Origin: Paracoccaceae bacterium
Lineage (GTDB): Bacteria > Pseudomonadota > Alphaproteobacteria > Rhodobacterales > Rhodobacteraceae
Assembly (NCBI GenBank): GCA_030148005.1
Contig: JASBUI010000025.1
Location: 1-64,000, forward strand
DNA length: 64,000 nucleotides
Reading direction: 5' to 3'
A program made the position numbers and the translations under genes. The notes beneath the pieces were generated by a model. That model had not been told where the DNA came from and ran no database searches. It saw nothing but the letters and a program-made list of their open reading frames with translations. Position 1 is the first letter of the stretch. Every line of letters begins with the position of its first letter. Below, one piece after another: positions 17,600 through 26,633 of this stretch.

Positions 17600-19874
17600 C
17601 CTGCAACATACCCCAGACCCGCTGCGGCGTGAACGGCATGTCTGCCTGACGTACGCCGCGCTGCCACATCGCGTCCTGCACCGCATTGGCGACAGCGGCC
17701 AATGCGCCGACGGTGCCCGCCTCGCCGCATCCTTTCATGCCCATCGGGTTGGTAACCGACGGCGTCGCTTCTGTGGTGAACCCAATCATGGGGATATCAT
17801 CTGCGCGTGGCATCGCGTAGTCCATGAACGTTGCCGTGAGGAGCTGTCCATCCTCGTCATAGACCACACGTTCGGTCAGCGCCTGACCCAGCCCCTGCGC
17901 CACACCACCATGCACCTGACCTTCGGCCAGCATCGGGTTGATGAGGTTGCCGAAATCATCCACCACCGTGTAGCGGTCAACCGTCACATGGCCGGTATCG
18001 GGGTCGATCTCGACCTCGGCCACATGGGCGCCGTTGGGGAAGCTGCGGGCGTCGAGCGTGATCGTCGCGTCAAAGGTCAAGAGGTCCGTTCGCCCGGCGT
18101 CTCGCGCCATCTGCGCCACTTCGAGCATCGTTGGTGTGACGTTCGATGTTCCGACGCGGAACTGTTCGTCATCAAAGCTGATCTCGGCTTCGTCGACGCC
18201 CTGCTGTTCCGCAAGGAAAGCGGTGAAGGCGGTGATGATCTTTTCAACCGCTGCCAAAGTCGCTGTGTTCTGGATCGTCACGGAACGTGACCCACCCGTG
18301 CCACCGCCCCGCGCGATCAGGTCGCTGTCGCCCTGGACAAAGCGGATCTTGTCTGCCGGAATTCCGGTCTGGTCAGACAGGAACTGTGTGAAAACGGTCT
18401 CGTGCCCCTGCCCATTCGACTGGGTGCCAACATAGATCGACGCGCCACCATCGTCGTCGAAGGTGACCTTCACGTCCTCCACAGGCGCACCGAGGATGCT
18501 TTCGATGTAGTAGCAAAGGCCCATGCCCCGCAGCTTGCCCTGCGCCTCGGACGCCGCGCGGCGGGCGGCGAACCCGGCGCGGTCGGCAAAGCCTTCGGCG
18601 CGGCAGAGCACGCGGTCGAAATCGCCCACATCATAGGTCTCGCCCGTTGTGGTCTTGTACGGGAATTGGTGCGGTTTTATGAAGTTGATCCGGCGCATCT
18701 CCCACGGATCAAGGCCCAACTCGCGCGCCGCGCGGTCCATGACCCGTTCCAGCAGGTAGATCGCCTCTGGCCGCCCTGCCCCACGATACGCATCGACGGG
18801 CGTGGTGTTGGTGTAAACGCCTTCGACCTGCAGCCACGAGGTCTGCACGTCATAAACCCCCATCAACACCTTCGAAAACAGGCTGGTCTGGATAGCCTGC
18901 GCAAAGTGCGAGTTGTAGGCCCCCATATTGGCAACGGTCTGCACCCGGTAGGCGGTGATGCGGTTGTTTTCGTCAAAGGCCAGTTCGGCTGTGTGGCGCA
19001 AATCGCGGCCTGCGTTGTCGGACAACATGGCTTCGGTCCGTTCCGACATCCAGCGCACCGGCTGGCCCAGCATCTTGCAGGCGATGGCGGTCAGGAAATT
19101 CTCGGGGTGCGGCATCGCCTTCATGCCGAAACCGCCGCCCGTGTCGGGGTTGGTGACGCGAATGTGCTCTTCGGCCATGTTCAGCACGCGAGCGAGCTGC
19201 TTTTTGTGCTCCCACACACCCTGAGCGTTGACCGCGAAATGCAGGCGGTCGCCTTCCATCTCGGCGTAGCAGCCACGCGGCTCCATCGCGTTGACGATGA
19301 TGCGGTTGTCCTCGACGTCGAGGCTGACCGTACGGTGGGCGGCCTTGAACGCCTCTGCCGTTACGGCTTCGTCCCCCATGCCCCAGTCGAAGGCGACATT
19401 GCCCGGAGCGTCGGCATGAAGAGGCTCACCACCCGCGTTGAGGCCCAGATGCACGGGTTTGTCGGTGTAGTCGAAAGTGATCAGTTCCGCCGCATCGCGG
19501 GCCGCTTCAAAGCTGTCTGCGACGATAAAGGCAACCGCCTCGCCCACATAGCGGACGGTATCGGTGGCAAGGACCGGACGGAACGGCGACGCACCCATCG
19601 ACCCGTCGCGGTTGGGCATCGTCACCCCCCACAGACCTTTGGTAAAGCCTGCCTCTGTCAGGTCGGCAGCCGTCAGAACAAGATGTACGCCCGGCACCTC
19701 ACGCGCGTCGGTCACATCCAGCGTGTCGATACTGGCATGAGCGACAGAAGACCGGAACACGTAGCCCCGCAACGCGCCCTCAGGTGCGATATCATCGACA
19801 TATCGCCCGGCCCCAGTGAGAAACCGCACGTCTTCGACCCGTTTGACCGGTTGTGACTTGCCAAATTTATCCAT
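17577..19874 (-). CDS. xanthine dehydrogenase-family molybdopterin subunit (form II CoxL-like)
   Basis: 765 residues, the large molybdenum-cofactor subunit of the xanthine oxidase family. Motifs in order: RFLTGAGRYVDDI, GGGFGMK, AYRGAGRPEA (the active-site loop of form II CoxL, unlike AYRCSFR of true CO dehydrogenase), SNGQGHET, and KGCGEAGT with the catalytic Glu. The substrate is probably an aldehyde or heterocycle rather than CO. The FAD (CoxM) and 2Fe-2S (CoxS) subunits are not next to it, so it must use distant partners. Start ATG 19874 with GAGGGA upstream. Confidence 0.88.
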   Translation of the reverse strand: MDKFGKSQPVKRVEDVRFLTGAGRYVDDIAPEGALRGYVFRSSVAHASIDTLDVTDAREVPGVHLVLTAADLTEAGFTKGLWGVTMPNRDGSMGASPFRPVLATDTVRYVGEAVAFIVADSFEAARDAAELITFDYTDKPVHLGLNAGGEPLHADAPGNVAFDWGMGDEAVTAEAFKAAHRTVSLDVEDNRIIVNAMEPRGCYAEMEGDRLHFAVNAQGVWEHKKQLARVLNMAEEHIRVTNPDTGGGFGMKAMPHPENFLTAIACKMLGQPVRWMSERTEAMLSDNAGRDLRHTAELAFDENNRITAYRVQTVANMGAYNSHFAQAIQTSLFSKVLMGVYDVQTSWLQVEGVYTNTTPVDAYRGAGRPEAIYLLERVMDRAARELGLDPWEMRRINFIKPHQFPYKTTTGETYDVGDFDRVLCRAEGFADRAGFAARRAASEAQGKLRGMGLCYYIESILGAPVEDVKVTFDDDGGASIYVGTQSNGQGHETVFTQFLSDQTGIPADKIRFVQGDSDLIARGGGTGGSRSVTIQNTATLAAVEKIITAFTAFLAEQQGVDEAEISFDDEQFRVGTSNVTPTMLEVAQMARDAGRTDLLTFDATITLDARSFPNGAHVAEVEIDPDTGHVTVDRYTVVDDFGNLINPMLAEGQVHGGVAQGLGQALTERVVYDEDGQLLTATFMDYAMPRADDIPMIGFTTEATPSVTNPMGMKGCGEAGTVGALAAVANAVQDAMWQRGVRQADMPFTPQRVWGMLQDARVAAE

Positions 19875-19915
19875 GTTTCCCTCGCGCGTGTGACCTTGGT
19901 CTTTCGGCAGGGACA

Positions 19916-21097
19916 CTAGCCTGCGAGGCGGCACTGTCCAGCAGGTTCGGGCATAGAATCGAGGTTTCGCAAATCGGTTGTCCCATAGCCGTTGAACGGT
20001 GTGACCAGCGCGGTGCTATAGGCCCCCGCCCCGGTGATCAGTATGTAATCGCCATCCGCAATTCCGTCGGGCAGGGTCCAAGGGTCCGGCACACGGTCCA
20101 GACTGTCACAGGTGGGGCCAAAGATGGTGAAGGGCCGCGGTTTGCCTGACACAGGTTGACCGTGCGCTGTCAGGGCGAACTGTCGGCTGGGCACGGGCAT
20201 ATCGCGCCATTCGCCCAAGGCACCGTAGAGACCGTCGTTCAGGGTCAGCACCCCGTCACCACGCGCTTTCACGCGCAGCACCAGCCACACCGCCTCGGCC
20301 ACCATCGCGCGACCGGGTTCGCACCAGAGAAGGGGCGGCTGGTTCGGGAAATGCGCTTTGGTTGCAGCGTCGATGGTTTTGAAAAGCCGTTGACGCAGAG
20401 CAGCGCCGCCGCGCGGAAGCGATGGAAACCCTCCACCCACGTTCAAAGCGGACAAGTGGACCCCTGCCCGCTCCGCGACCTCTGCGGAGGCGGCGATGTA
20501 GTCGGCCCAACTGGCGGGGTCGGTACATTGGGTGCCTGGGTGAAACGTCAACGACGGGACCATGCCTCGGGCCGCGACGGCGCGCAGCAGGTCTGCGGCC
20601 TCATCAGGTGACGCGCCGAACTTGCTGCCGAAATCGTAGGCAGCCCCCCCGCGTTTCAGCGACAGGCGCGCAGCCACTTCTGTTCCCTTGGGAAGGTCAC
20701 CCAGCTTGTCCAGTTCCGACATCCGGTCTACCGACCACGAGGCCACGCCCAGCGCCTTGGCCTGCGCGATCTCGGACGCGGAGCGGACCGGGTTGTGGTA
20801 GTGCAGCCGTCCCGTTGGGCAGATCGCGCGGACGGCCCGCATTTCGGGCACCGAGGCGACATCAAAAACCGTGACCCCGGTTTGCACCAGAATGCGCAGG
20901 ATGTCGGGGGCCGGATTGGCCTTGACCGCGTAACTGACCTGACCGGGAAAGCCGCGCAGAAAGCTTTGCGCCGTGCGACGAAGCACCTCCGGCCGCAGGA
21001 TCGCTAGCGGGTCATCCGGTTGGCTGTCTGCGATAAGCGTCGCGATGCGCGCCCTGTCGAACCGCGCCTGATTGTTGTCTTCTGCCCCTGCAACCAT
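19916..21097 (-). CDS. type III PLP-dependent (ornithine/lysine-type) decarboxylase
   Basis: 393 residues, alanine-racemase-fold (fold III) decarboxylase of the eukaryotic ornithine decarboxylase kind. The PLP lysine is in SYAVKANPAPDIL, the phosphate-binding glycines in LNVGGGFPS, and the active-site Cys in FGPTCDSLDR. It makes putrescine or cadaverine; ornithine is the likeliest substrate. It is divergent from an Lrp/AsnC regulator with 103 bp between starts. Confidence 0.88.
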   Translation of the reverse strand: MVAGAEDNNQARFDRARIATLIADSQPDDPLAILRPEVLRRTAQSFLRGFPGQVSYAVKANPAPDILRILVQTGVTVFDVASVPEMRAVRAICPTGRLHYHNPVRSASEIAQAKALGVASWSVDRMSELDKLGDLPKGTEVAARLSLKRGGAAYDFGSKFGASPDEAADLLRAVAARGMVPSLTFHPGTQCTDPASWADYIAASAEVAERAGVHLSALNVGGGFPSLPRGGAALRQRLFKTIDAATKAHFPNQPPLLWCEPGRAMVAEAVWLVLRVKARGDGVLTLNDGLYGALGEWRDMPVPSRQFALTAHGQPVSGKPRPFTIFGPTCDSLDRVPDPWTLPDGIADGDYILITGAGAYSTALVTPFNGYGTTDLRNLDSMPEPAGQCRLAG

Positions 21098-21200
21098 GAC
21101 TGCCTCATATGGTTCTGTTTCCTTCAGTCTGCTTGCGTTCCACGTCGATTCGTTTCGGCAGTTCTTGCAAAACAGACTCTTTTACGCTCAGACTGACGAA

Positions 21201-21641
21201 ATGAGCATGCAAATCGACGAAACTGATGCAGACCTGATCGCACTCCTGCGCCGAGACGCGCGGATGCCGGTGGCAGAACTGGCCCGCAAACTGGGTTTGG
21301 CGCGTACCACGGTGCAGACGCGCATCGACCGGTTGCTGGAAAGGGGCGTGATTGCCGGATTCACTCTGCGCAGCGGCGATGCGCTGGCCGCGCCCATCAG
21401 GGCCACGGCGCTGGTGTCGATTGCGCCGCGCACAGGGCCTGCGGTCTTGTCCCGACTGCACGCGCTGCCCAATGTGGAAGCGGTGTTCACCGTGTCAGGG
21501 CGGGTTGACCTGGTGGTCGAGATCAGCGCCCAGACAACGCAGGAATTGGATCGGACGCTGGATCACATCGCCGAGGCGAAGGGCGTTCAAAGCTCGGAAA
21601 GTTTTATCCACCTGTCGACCAAGATCGACCGGCGGGGTTAG
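21201..21641 (+). CDS. Lrp/AsnC family regulator
   Basis: 146 residues: N-terminal winged HTH (DADLIALLRRDARMPVAELA, then LARTTVQTRIDRLLERGVI) and a C-terminal RAM ligand domain (NVEAVFTVSGRVDLVVEI). Its divergent position makes the decarboxylase gene the natural target, with an amino acid or polyamine precursor as effector; this is inference. Start ATG 21201 (MSMQIDETD); the open frame upstream to 21072 overlaps the decarboxylase start and is not used. The stop overlaps the convergent yciB stop by 4 bp. Confidence 0.9.
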   Translation: MSMQIDETDADLIALLRRDARMPVAELARKLGLARTTVQTRIDRLLERGVIAGFTLRSGDALAAPIRATALVSIAPRTGPAVLSRLHALPNVEAVFTVSGRVDLVVEISAQTTQELDRTLDHIAEAKGVQSSESFIHLSTKIDRRG

Positions 21642-22237
21642 TCTTCCTCGGCGGTGCTGTACTTCTGGATCAGACCGGCCTGCGCAATGAAGAAGGCAAA
21701 GGTCACCACCATCTGCCCGACAGTGTCCCAAAGAACGAAAGCCTGTTCCGACATGAACTGCCAGATCGCAACGTTCAGTATGGCCATCCCGAAAAAGAAC
21801 CCTGTCACGCGGCGTGTCAGTTGCATCCAGCCTTCATCCTGAAGAGGCATCAGTTCTTCCATCACATAGCGCAACCAAGACCTGCCGAAGAGCAGCCCCA
21901 CACCAAGGATGGCCCCGAACGCTCCGTACACCAGCGTCGGCTTCAGCTTGACGAAGCGGTCGTCATTGAACCACACGGTCAGTCCGCCCATGACAATCAG
22001 CACCACAGCCGTGAAGACCTGCATGCGCCCGATCGTTCCGGTCAGCCACCAGACTGCCGCCATGGAGGCGATGAAAACCGGAACAAACACGGCGGTCACA
22101 GCGATAAAGGCGCTGTATTCTTGCCCGCCAACTGTGAAAATACGGTCCTGAAACCAGAAATAGGCGACAAGAAAGCCCAGCACCGGGCCCAGTTCCAATA
22201 CCGATTTCACCCATTGCGGGACGTGTCGTTGTGCCAA
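21638..22237 (-). CDS. yciB: YciB/IspZ family inner membrane protein (septation protein A family)
   Basis: 199 residues with five to six transmembrane helices: ELGPVLGFLVAYFWF near the start, KPTLVYGAFGAILGVGLLFG, and the C-terminal WDTVGQMVVTFAFFIAQAG. YciB/IspZ proteins act in envelope maintenance and division. The start is TTG 22237 with GGAGG at good spacing. It follows the EamA gene by 3 bp, a typical co-transcribed arrangement. Confidence 0.92.
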   Translation of the reverse strand: MAQRHVPQWVKSVLELGPVLGFLVAYFWFQDRIFTVGGQEYSAFIAVTAVFVPVFIASMAAVWWLTGTIGRMQVFTAVVLIVMGGLTVWFNDDRFVKLKPTLVYGAFGAILGVGLLFGRSWLRYVMEELMPLQDEGWMQLTRRVTGFFFGMAILNVAIWQFMSEQAFVLWDTVGQMVVTFAFFIAQAGLIQKYSTAEED

Positions 22238-22240
22238 GTC

Positions 22241-23146
22241 TCAGCCTCCGAATTCCACGATGACAGCCCCTAACGCGATCAGGGCCATGAGCGCAATCCT
22301 TCGCGGACCCACGGTTTCCTTCAGGAACACCCAACCGATGATCGCGGCAAAGACGGTCGATGTCTCGCGCAGCACCGCCGCTTCGCCCACCTGGTCTAGG
22401 CGTGTGGCCACCATGATGGAGCCGAAACTGAAAAAAGCCACCAGCCCGCCGATCACACCTCTGACAGCCAGCGGCCCAAGTGCGGGTTTGTGGGTCATGT
22501 TGCGATAGCGCAGTGCGGCGATGATCGGCATGACGATGCCGTCAATCATGAAAAACCACGCAAGAAAGGTGAACGGGTTTGCGGTGGCGCGGATTCCGTA
22601 GGCGTCATAGGTGGTGTAGAGCGCCACGAAGAGACCCGTCGCGATGGCAAGCATCAGGGCCGCTGGCAGCGTGTCGCGCTCTGCTTCGAGAAAGATCAGG
22701 TTGTAGACCGCAAGTCCGAAAATGCCCGCAAGGAGCACCGCAAGGCCGAGCCACTGCGTGGCGGTGAAAACTTCTCCGAAGATGACGTAAGCGCCGATAA
22801 CGGCAAAAAGCGGCCCGGTGCCGCGCACGACGGGGTAGACCACCGTGAACGCGCCTTTGGTGTAGGCTTGTGCCTGAAGGAGTTTGTATCCCAGGTGAAT
22901 GATGAACACGCCCGCGAAGATCGGCCACATATGGGGTTCTGGCCATGGGACGACGAAGAGCGCAAAGGGGGCTGCCATCAGCCCGTAGCTGATGTCGATC
23001 GCCCCGCGCGACAACCACGGGTCGTGTTTGCCCTTTTGCAGCGCGCCAAAGGCCGCATGCAGCACGGCGGCCAGAAGGGCGAGCCAGAGGGCAAGCTGCT
23101 GCCCGGCCTCGGTGCCTTCAATGGAGACAAGCCAGTCGCTGATCAT
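22241..23146 (-). CDS. EamA (DMT superfamily) transporter
   Basis: 301 residues with about ten transmembrane helices in two EamA repeats. The second repeat ends with the motif RETSTVFAAIIGWVFLKETVG typical of the family. Substrate unknown; family members mostly export metabolites. It is transcribed with yciB, 3 bp downstream. Start ATG 23146. Confidence 0.88.
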   Translation of the reverse strand: MISDWLVSIEGTEAGQQLALWLALLAAVLHAAFGALQKGKHDPWLSRGAIDISYGLMAAPFALFVVPWPEPHMWPIFAGVFIIHLGYKLLQAQAYTKGAFTVVYPVVRGTGPLFAVIGAYVIFGEVFTATQWLGLAVLLAGIFGLAVYNLIFLEAERDTLPAALMLAIATGLFVALYTTYDAYGIRATANPFTFLAWFFMIDGIVMPIIAALRYRNMTHKPALGPLAVRGVIGGLVAFFSFGSIMVATRLDQVGEAAVLRETSTVFAAIIGWVFLKETVGPRRIALMALIALGAVIVEFGG

Positions 23147-23154
23147 GGGCGGTG

Positions 23155-23236
23155 GACGGATTTTGCAAAATCCGTCTCAGGGGCTCTGCCCCTCGGCGCT
23201 GCGCGCCTCACCCCGAAGTATTTGGAAACCGGAGAG
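23155..23236. repeat. palindrome, GC hairpin and GTATTTGG motif between ftsY and the EamA gene
   Basis: Three elements in 82 bp: a 22-bp perfect palindrome (GACGGATTTTG/CAAAATCCGTC, 23155-23176), a hairpin AGGGGC-TCT-GCCCCT (23179-23193), and CCCCGAAGTATTTGGAAACC (23211-23230). The last element has relatives at four other intergenic sites in the window. It probably acts in termination of the minus-strand ftsY transcript. Confidence 0.6.
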
Positions 23237-23240
23237 TGAC

Positions 23241-24695
23241 TCATTCGGTGCCAAGCCCCGTCAGGGCGGCGGCAAATTCCTCGGGGTCGAAGGGTTGCAG
23301 ATCGTCGATCTGTTCGCCCACGCCGATGGCGTGGATCGGAAGGCCGAACTTGTCGGCAAGTGCCACAAGCACCCCGCCCTTGGCGGTGCCGTCGAGTTTG
23401 GTCATGACAAGGCCCGTGACATCAGCGAGTTTCTGGAAGGTCTCGACCTGGCTAAGCGCGTTCTGACCCGTCGTGGCGTCGAGCACCAGAAGCGTGTTGT
23501 GCGGCGCGTCGGGGTCTTTCTTGCGGATCACGCGAACGATCTTGGCCAGTTCCTCCATCAGGTCCTGACGGTTCTGCAGGCGGCCTGCGGTGTCGATCAT
23601 CAAGAGGTCCGCGCCATCGGCCTGCGCTTTGGTCATGGCGTCAAAGGCGAGGCTGGCGGGGTCCGAGCCTTCGGGAGCGGTAAGCACCGGCACGCCCGCG
23701 CGGTCGCCCCACACCTGAAGCTGTTCTACTGCCGCCGCGCGGAACGTGTCACCTGCGGCGATCACCACCTTCTTGCCCGCAGCGCGGAACTGGCTGGCGA
23801 GCTTGCCGATGGTCGTGGTCTTGCCAGAGCCGTTCACACCCACGACCAGCACCACCTGCGGTTTGGTGGGGTAAAGCGGCATCGGTTTGGCGACCGGGTC
23901 CATGATGCGGGCCACTTCGCCTGCAAGCAGTTCCTTGATCTCGCGCACGCTGAGTTTCTTGCCAAAGCGGCCTTCGGCGATATTGGCCGTAACGCGGAGC
24001 GAGGTGTCGACGCCCATATCGGCCTGGATCAGCAGCTCTTCGAGCTGTTCCAGCATGTCGTCGTCGAGCTCGCGCCGGATTTCGGTAGGGGTTGCCGTGC
24101 GTCCCAGCAGGCGGCCCAGGAAGCCGGGTTTCTTGGCCTCTGCAACCGGGGTTTCTTCGACAAGCCCGACGGGTTTCACAGGCACTTCGAGCGGTGCAGG
24201 TGGTTGCACTTCGGTGCGCGGTGACGGGATTGGGTCTCTGGGTTGCGGGACCTCTGCGGGAGGTGGCGGGGGGCTGACCGGTGTCGACTCGGGTGCGGGC
24301 ATGTCCGGGCCGGGTGTGGGGGGCGTGTCCTGCGGCAGGTCGGGCTGGGGTATTTCCTGCGGGGTCTCGGGCGCAGGCAGATCAGGCTGCGGCACCTCTG
24401 CGGGCACATCAGGTTCCGGCAGGTCAGGCTGCGGCACCTCGGCGGGCGCGTCGGGTTCCGGCAGGTCCGGCGCAGGCAGGTCCGGCTCGGGCACCTCTTC
24501 CGGCGTCGGGGGCGCGGGCACGTCAGGCGGCGGGGTTTGCGGCGCAGGCGGGGACGGCGGGGTCGGGTCGCTGGGCGGTGGCGCTTCGGGGGTCGGGGTT
24601 TCCTCACCACCATCAGAAACGATGGCGTCCAACCCCTCGTCCAGCTTGGACGAGGATTTGAAGAGCTTGGATTTCAGCTTGCCGAAAAAGGACAT
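23241..24695 (-). CDS. ftsY: signal recognition particle receptor FtsY
   Basis: 484 residues. The N-terminal MSFFGKLKSKLFKSSSK is an amphipathic basic membrane-targeting stretch. Next comes a low-complexity Pro/Asp/Glu domain (about 30-185) built of repeats like EVPQPDLPEPD. The C-terminal NG GTPase domain has GVNGSGKTT (G1), DTFRAAAVEQL, DTAGR (G3) and TKLDGTAKGG (G4). It is the SRP receptor for co-translational membrane insertion. The acidic domain is the usual variable A domain, but unusually proline-rich. Start ATG 24695. Confidence 0.97.
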   Translation of the reverse strand: MSFFGKLKSKLFKSSSKLDEGLDAIVSDGGEETPTPEAPPPSDPTPPSPPAPQTPPPDVPAPPTPEEVPEPDLPAPDLPEPDAPAEVPQPDLPEPDVPAEVPQPDLPAPETPQEIPQPDLPQDTPPTPGPDMPAPESTPVSPPPPPAEVPQPRDPIPSPRTEVQPPAPLEVPVKPVGLVEETPVAEAKKPGFLGRLLGRTATPTEIRRELDDDMLEQLEELLIQADMGVDTSLRVTANIAEGRFGKKLSVREIKELLAGEVARIMDPVAKPMPLYPTKPQVVLVVGVNGSGKTTTIGKLASQFRAAGKKVVIAAGDTFRAAAVEQLQVWGDRAGVPVLTAPEGSDPASLAFDAMTKAQADGADLLMIDTAGRLQNRQDLMEELAKIVRVIRKKDPDAPHNTLLVLDATTGQNALSQVETFQKLADVTGLVMTKLDGTAKGGVLVALADKFGLPIHAIGVGEQIDDLQPFDPEEFAAALTGLGTE

Positions 24696-24758
24696 GGGGA
24701 CCGTCCGTGTCTGGGTCGTTCCCCTTCACCTAGTCCTTATCCGGGCAAGATGGAAGGC

Positions 24759-26444
24759 TCAGACCTCGTCCGGGAAATGCTTCATCGTCAGACGGATGGG
24801 GTTCGGTGCCGCCTGCCCCAGCCCGCAAATCGACGCATCGGCCATAGCAGTGCACAGCTCTTCAAGCAACGGCTGGTTCCAATGCTCGGCCTGCATCAGT
24901 TTGACCGCCTTTTCGCAGCCCACGCGGCAGGGGGTACATTGTCCACAGGATTCGTCCTCGAAGAAGCGCAGCATGTTGAGTGCTGCATCGCGGGCGCTGT
25001 CTTTGTCGGACAGGACCACAACAGCGGCGGAGCCGATGAAGGAGCCATGGGGCTGGAGCGTGTCGAAATCGAGCGGGATGTCATTCATTGACGCGGGCAG
25101 GATACCCGAGGACGGGCCTCCGGGTTGATAGGCCTTGAAGCTGTGGCCCTCGGCCATGCCGCCTGCGGCGTCAATGATGTCGGTGATCGTGCTGCCTGCG
25201 GGCAGGAGGTAGATACCCGGATTGGCGACACGGCCCGAGACGGAATAGGACCGCAAGCCTTTGCGCCCATTCTTTTCGGTCGTGTTCAGGCATTCCGGCC
25301 CTTCGCGGCAGACGCGCGCGACCCAGTAAAGGGTTTCGACGTTGTGCACCAAGGTGGGGCGATCGAAGATGCCAACCTGCGCGACAAACGGCGGGCGGTG
25401 GCGGGGCATGCCGCGTTTGCCTTCAATGGATTCGATCATCGCGGATTCTTCGCCGCAGATATAGGCCCCGGCCCCGCGCCGCAGGTCGATATAGCCGGGG
25501 GCGACCATGCCTGCCGCCTCAAGCGCCGCGATTTCACGGCGCAGGATTTCGAGGACAGCCGGATATTCGTCGCGCATGTAGATGAAGCAGGTCTTGGCCT
25601 CGACCGCCCAGGCGGCGATCAGCATGCCTTCGAGGAAGAGATGCGGCACGCGTTCGAGGTAGAACCGGTCCTTGAAGGTGCCCGGCTCGCCCTCGTCCCC
25701 GTTCACGGCCAGATAGCGTGGGCCGGGATTGGCGCGCACGAAGCCCCATTTCTTGCCCGACGGGAAACCCGCCCCACCTAGACCGCGCAGGCCGGAGGCG
25801 AGCACCTGTTCCTGCACGTCTTCCCAATTGCCATTGGCCCGCAGGTCGATAAGCGCGGAATAGCCGCCGGTTTTGAGATATGCGCTGAGATCCTGATAGT
25901 CGGGGATATGGGTGTGGGTGTCGCCCGCCGCGATGGCGGCTTTCACCTTTTCGGGGGTCGCGTGGTCGATATGGTTGTGTCCCAACTCCAGCACCGGGGC
26001 GGTGTCGCAGCGGCCCATGCAGGGGGCGCGGAGGACACGGACCTCCGAACGGTCAAGCCCGTCTTCCAGTGCCTGCTGAAGGGCCTGTGCGCCCGCCAGT
26101 TCGCAGGAGAGCGAGTCGCAGACGCGGATGGTCAGCGCAGGCGGCGGGGTCTCGCCCTCCTTCACCACGTCGAAATGGGCGTAGAAGGTGGCGACCTCGT
26201 AGATTTCGGCCATGCTCAGGCGCATCTCTTCGGCCAGCGCACGCAGATGGGCGGCGCTCAGATGGCCATGGGCGTCCTGTATCAGGTGCAGGAATTCGAT
26301 CAGCAAATCCCGGCGGCGCGGACGGTCGCCCAAAAGCGTCTTTACCTCAGCCAGCGCCTCATCGGTATATTGACGGCCCTTGGGCGTCTTGCGGCCTTTG
26401 CCGCTTCCGGATTTCCACACACCTTTGCGTTCGTCCAATGCCAT
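24759..26444 (-). CDS. NAD-dependent formate dehydrogenase beta subunit, NuoE-NuoF fusion type
   Basis: 561 residues from ATG 26444 (AAAGGA upstream). Residues about 20-165 are a NuoE/FdsG-like thioredoxin-fold domain with four 2Fe-2S cysteines (CDSLSC, and CMGRC). About 190-560 is NuoF/FdsB-like, with GLGGAGFPSGKKWGF (FMN/NADH) and the 4Fe-4S motif SCGQCTPCRVG. It would pass electrons from formate to NAD. The catalytic molybdenum/tungsten alpha subunit that normally follows is absent; ftsY is next, 63 bp on. Fused G-B subunits are known in this family. A complex-I-like or hydrogenase diaphorase role is the alternative. Confidence 0.82.
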   Translation of the reverse strand: MALDERKGVWKSGSGKGRKTPKGRQYTDEALAEVKTLLGDRPRRRDLLIEFLHLIQDAHGHLSAAHLRALAEEMRLSMAEIYEVATFYAHFDVVKEGETPPPALTIRVCDSLSCELAGAQALQQALEDGLDRSEVRVLRAPCMGRCDTAPVLELGHNHIDHATPEKVKAAIAAGDTHTHIPDYQDLSAYLKTGGYSALIDLRANGNWEDVQEQVLASGLRGLGGAGFPSGKKWGFVRANPGPRYLAVNGDEGEPGTFKDRFYLERVPHLFLEGMLIAAWAVEAKTCFIYMRDEYPAVLEILRREIAALEAAGMVAPGYIDLRRGAGAYICGEESAMIESIEGKRGMPRHRPPFVAQVGIFDRPTLVHNVETLYWVARVCREGPECLNTTEKNGRKGLRSYSVSGRVANPGIYLLPAGSTITDIIDAAGGMAEGHSFKAYQPGGPSSGILPASMNDIPLDFDTLQPHGSFIGSAAVVVLSDKDSARDAALNMLRFFEDESCGQCTPCRVGCEKAVKLMQAEHWNQPLLEELCTAMADASICGLGQAAPNPIRLTMKHFPDEV

Positions 26445-26633
26445 CGGGATCGTCCTTTGTTCGCGTCTGGCGGCAAACTCGCACAGGCGCGACATCGCCA
26501 CGAGCCTGAAAACGACCTGAATCACAGCCTGACCGCCCCAACCCATGCGCCGATGGGCAACCTGCGTCGGTTTTCGGAAAACTTACGCCGATGTCATTTG
26601 TGCCAAGGGCAGCATTTGGGTAGGATCGTCGTC

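Noticed and set aside
18402-19856. 484-codon open frame on the plus strand opposite the CoxL-like gene
   Set aside because: It mirrors the codons of a clear molybdenum enzyme on the other strand and has no recognisable domain; high-GC shadow.
23887-25128. Gly/Ser-rich plus-strand frames opposite ftsY
   Set aside because: The glycine repeats are the reverse complement of the FtsY proline repeats; not genes.
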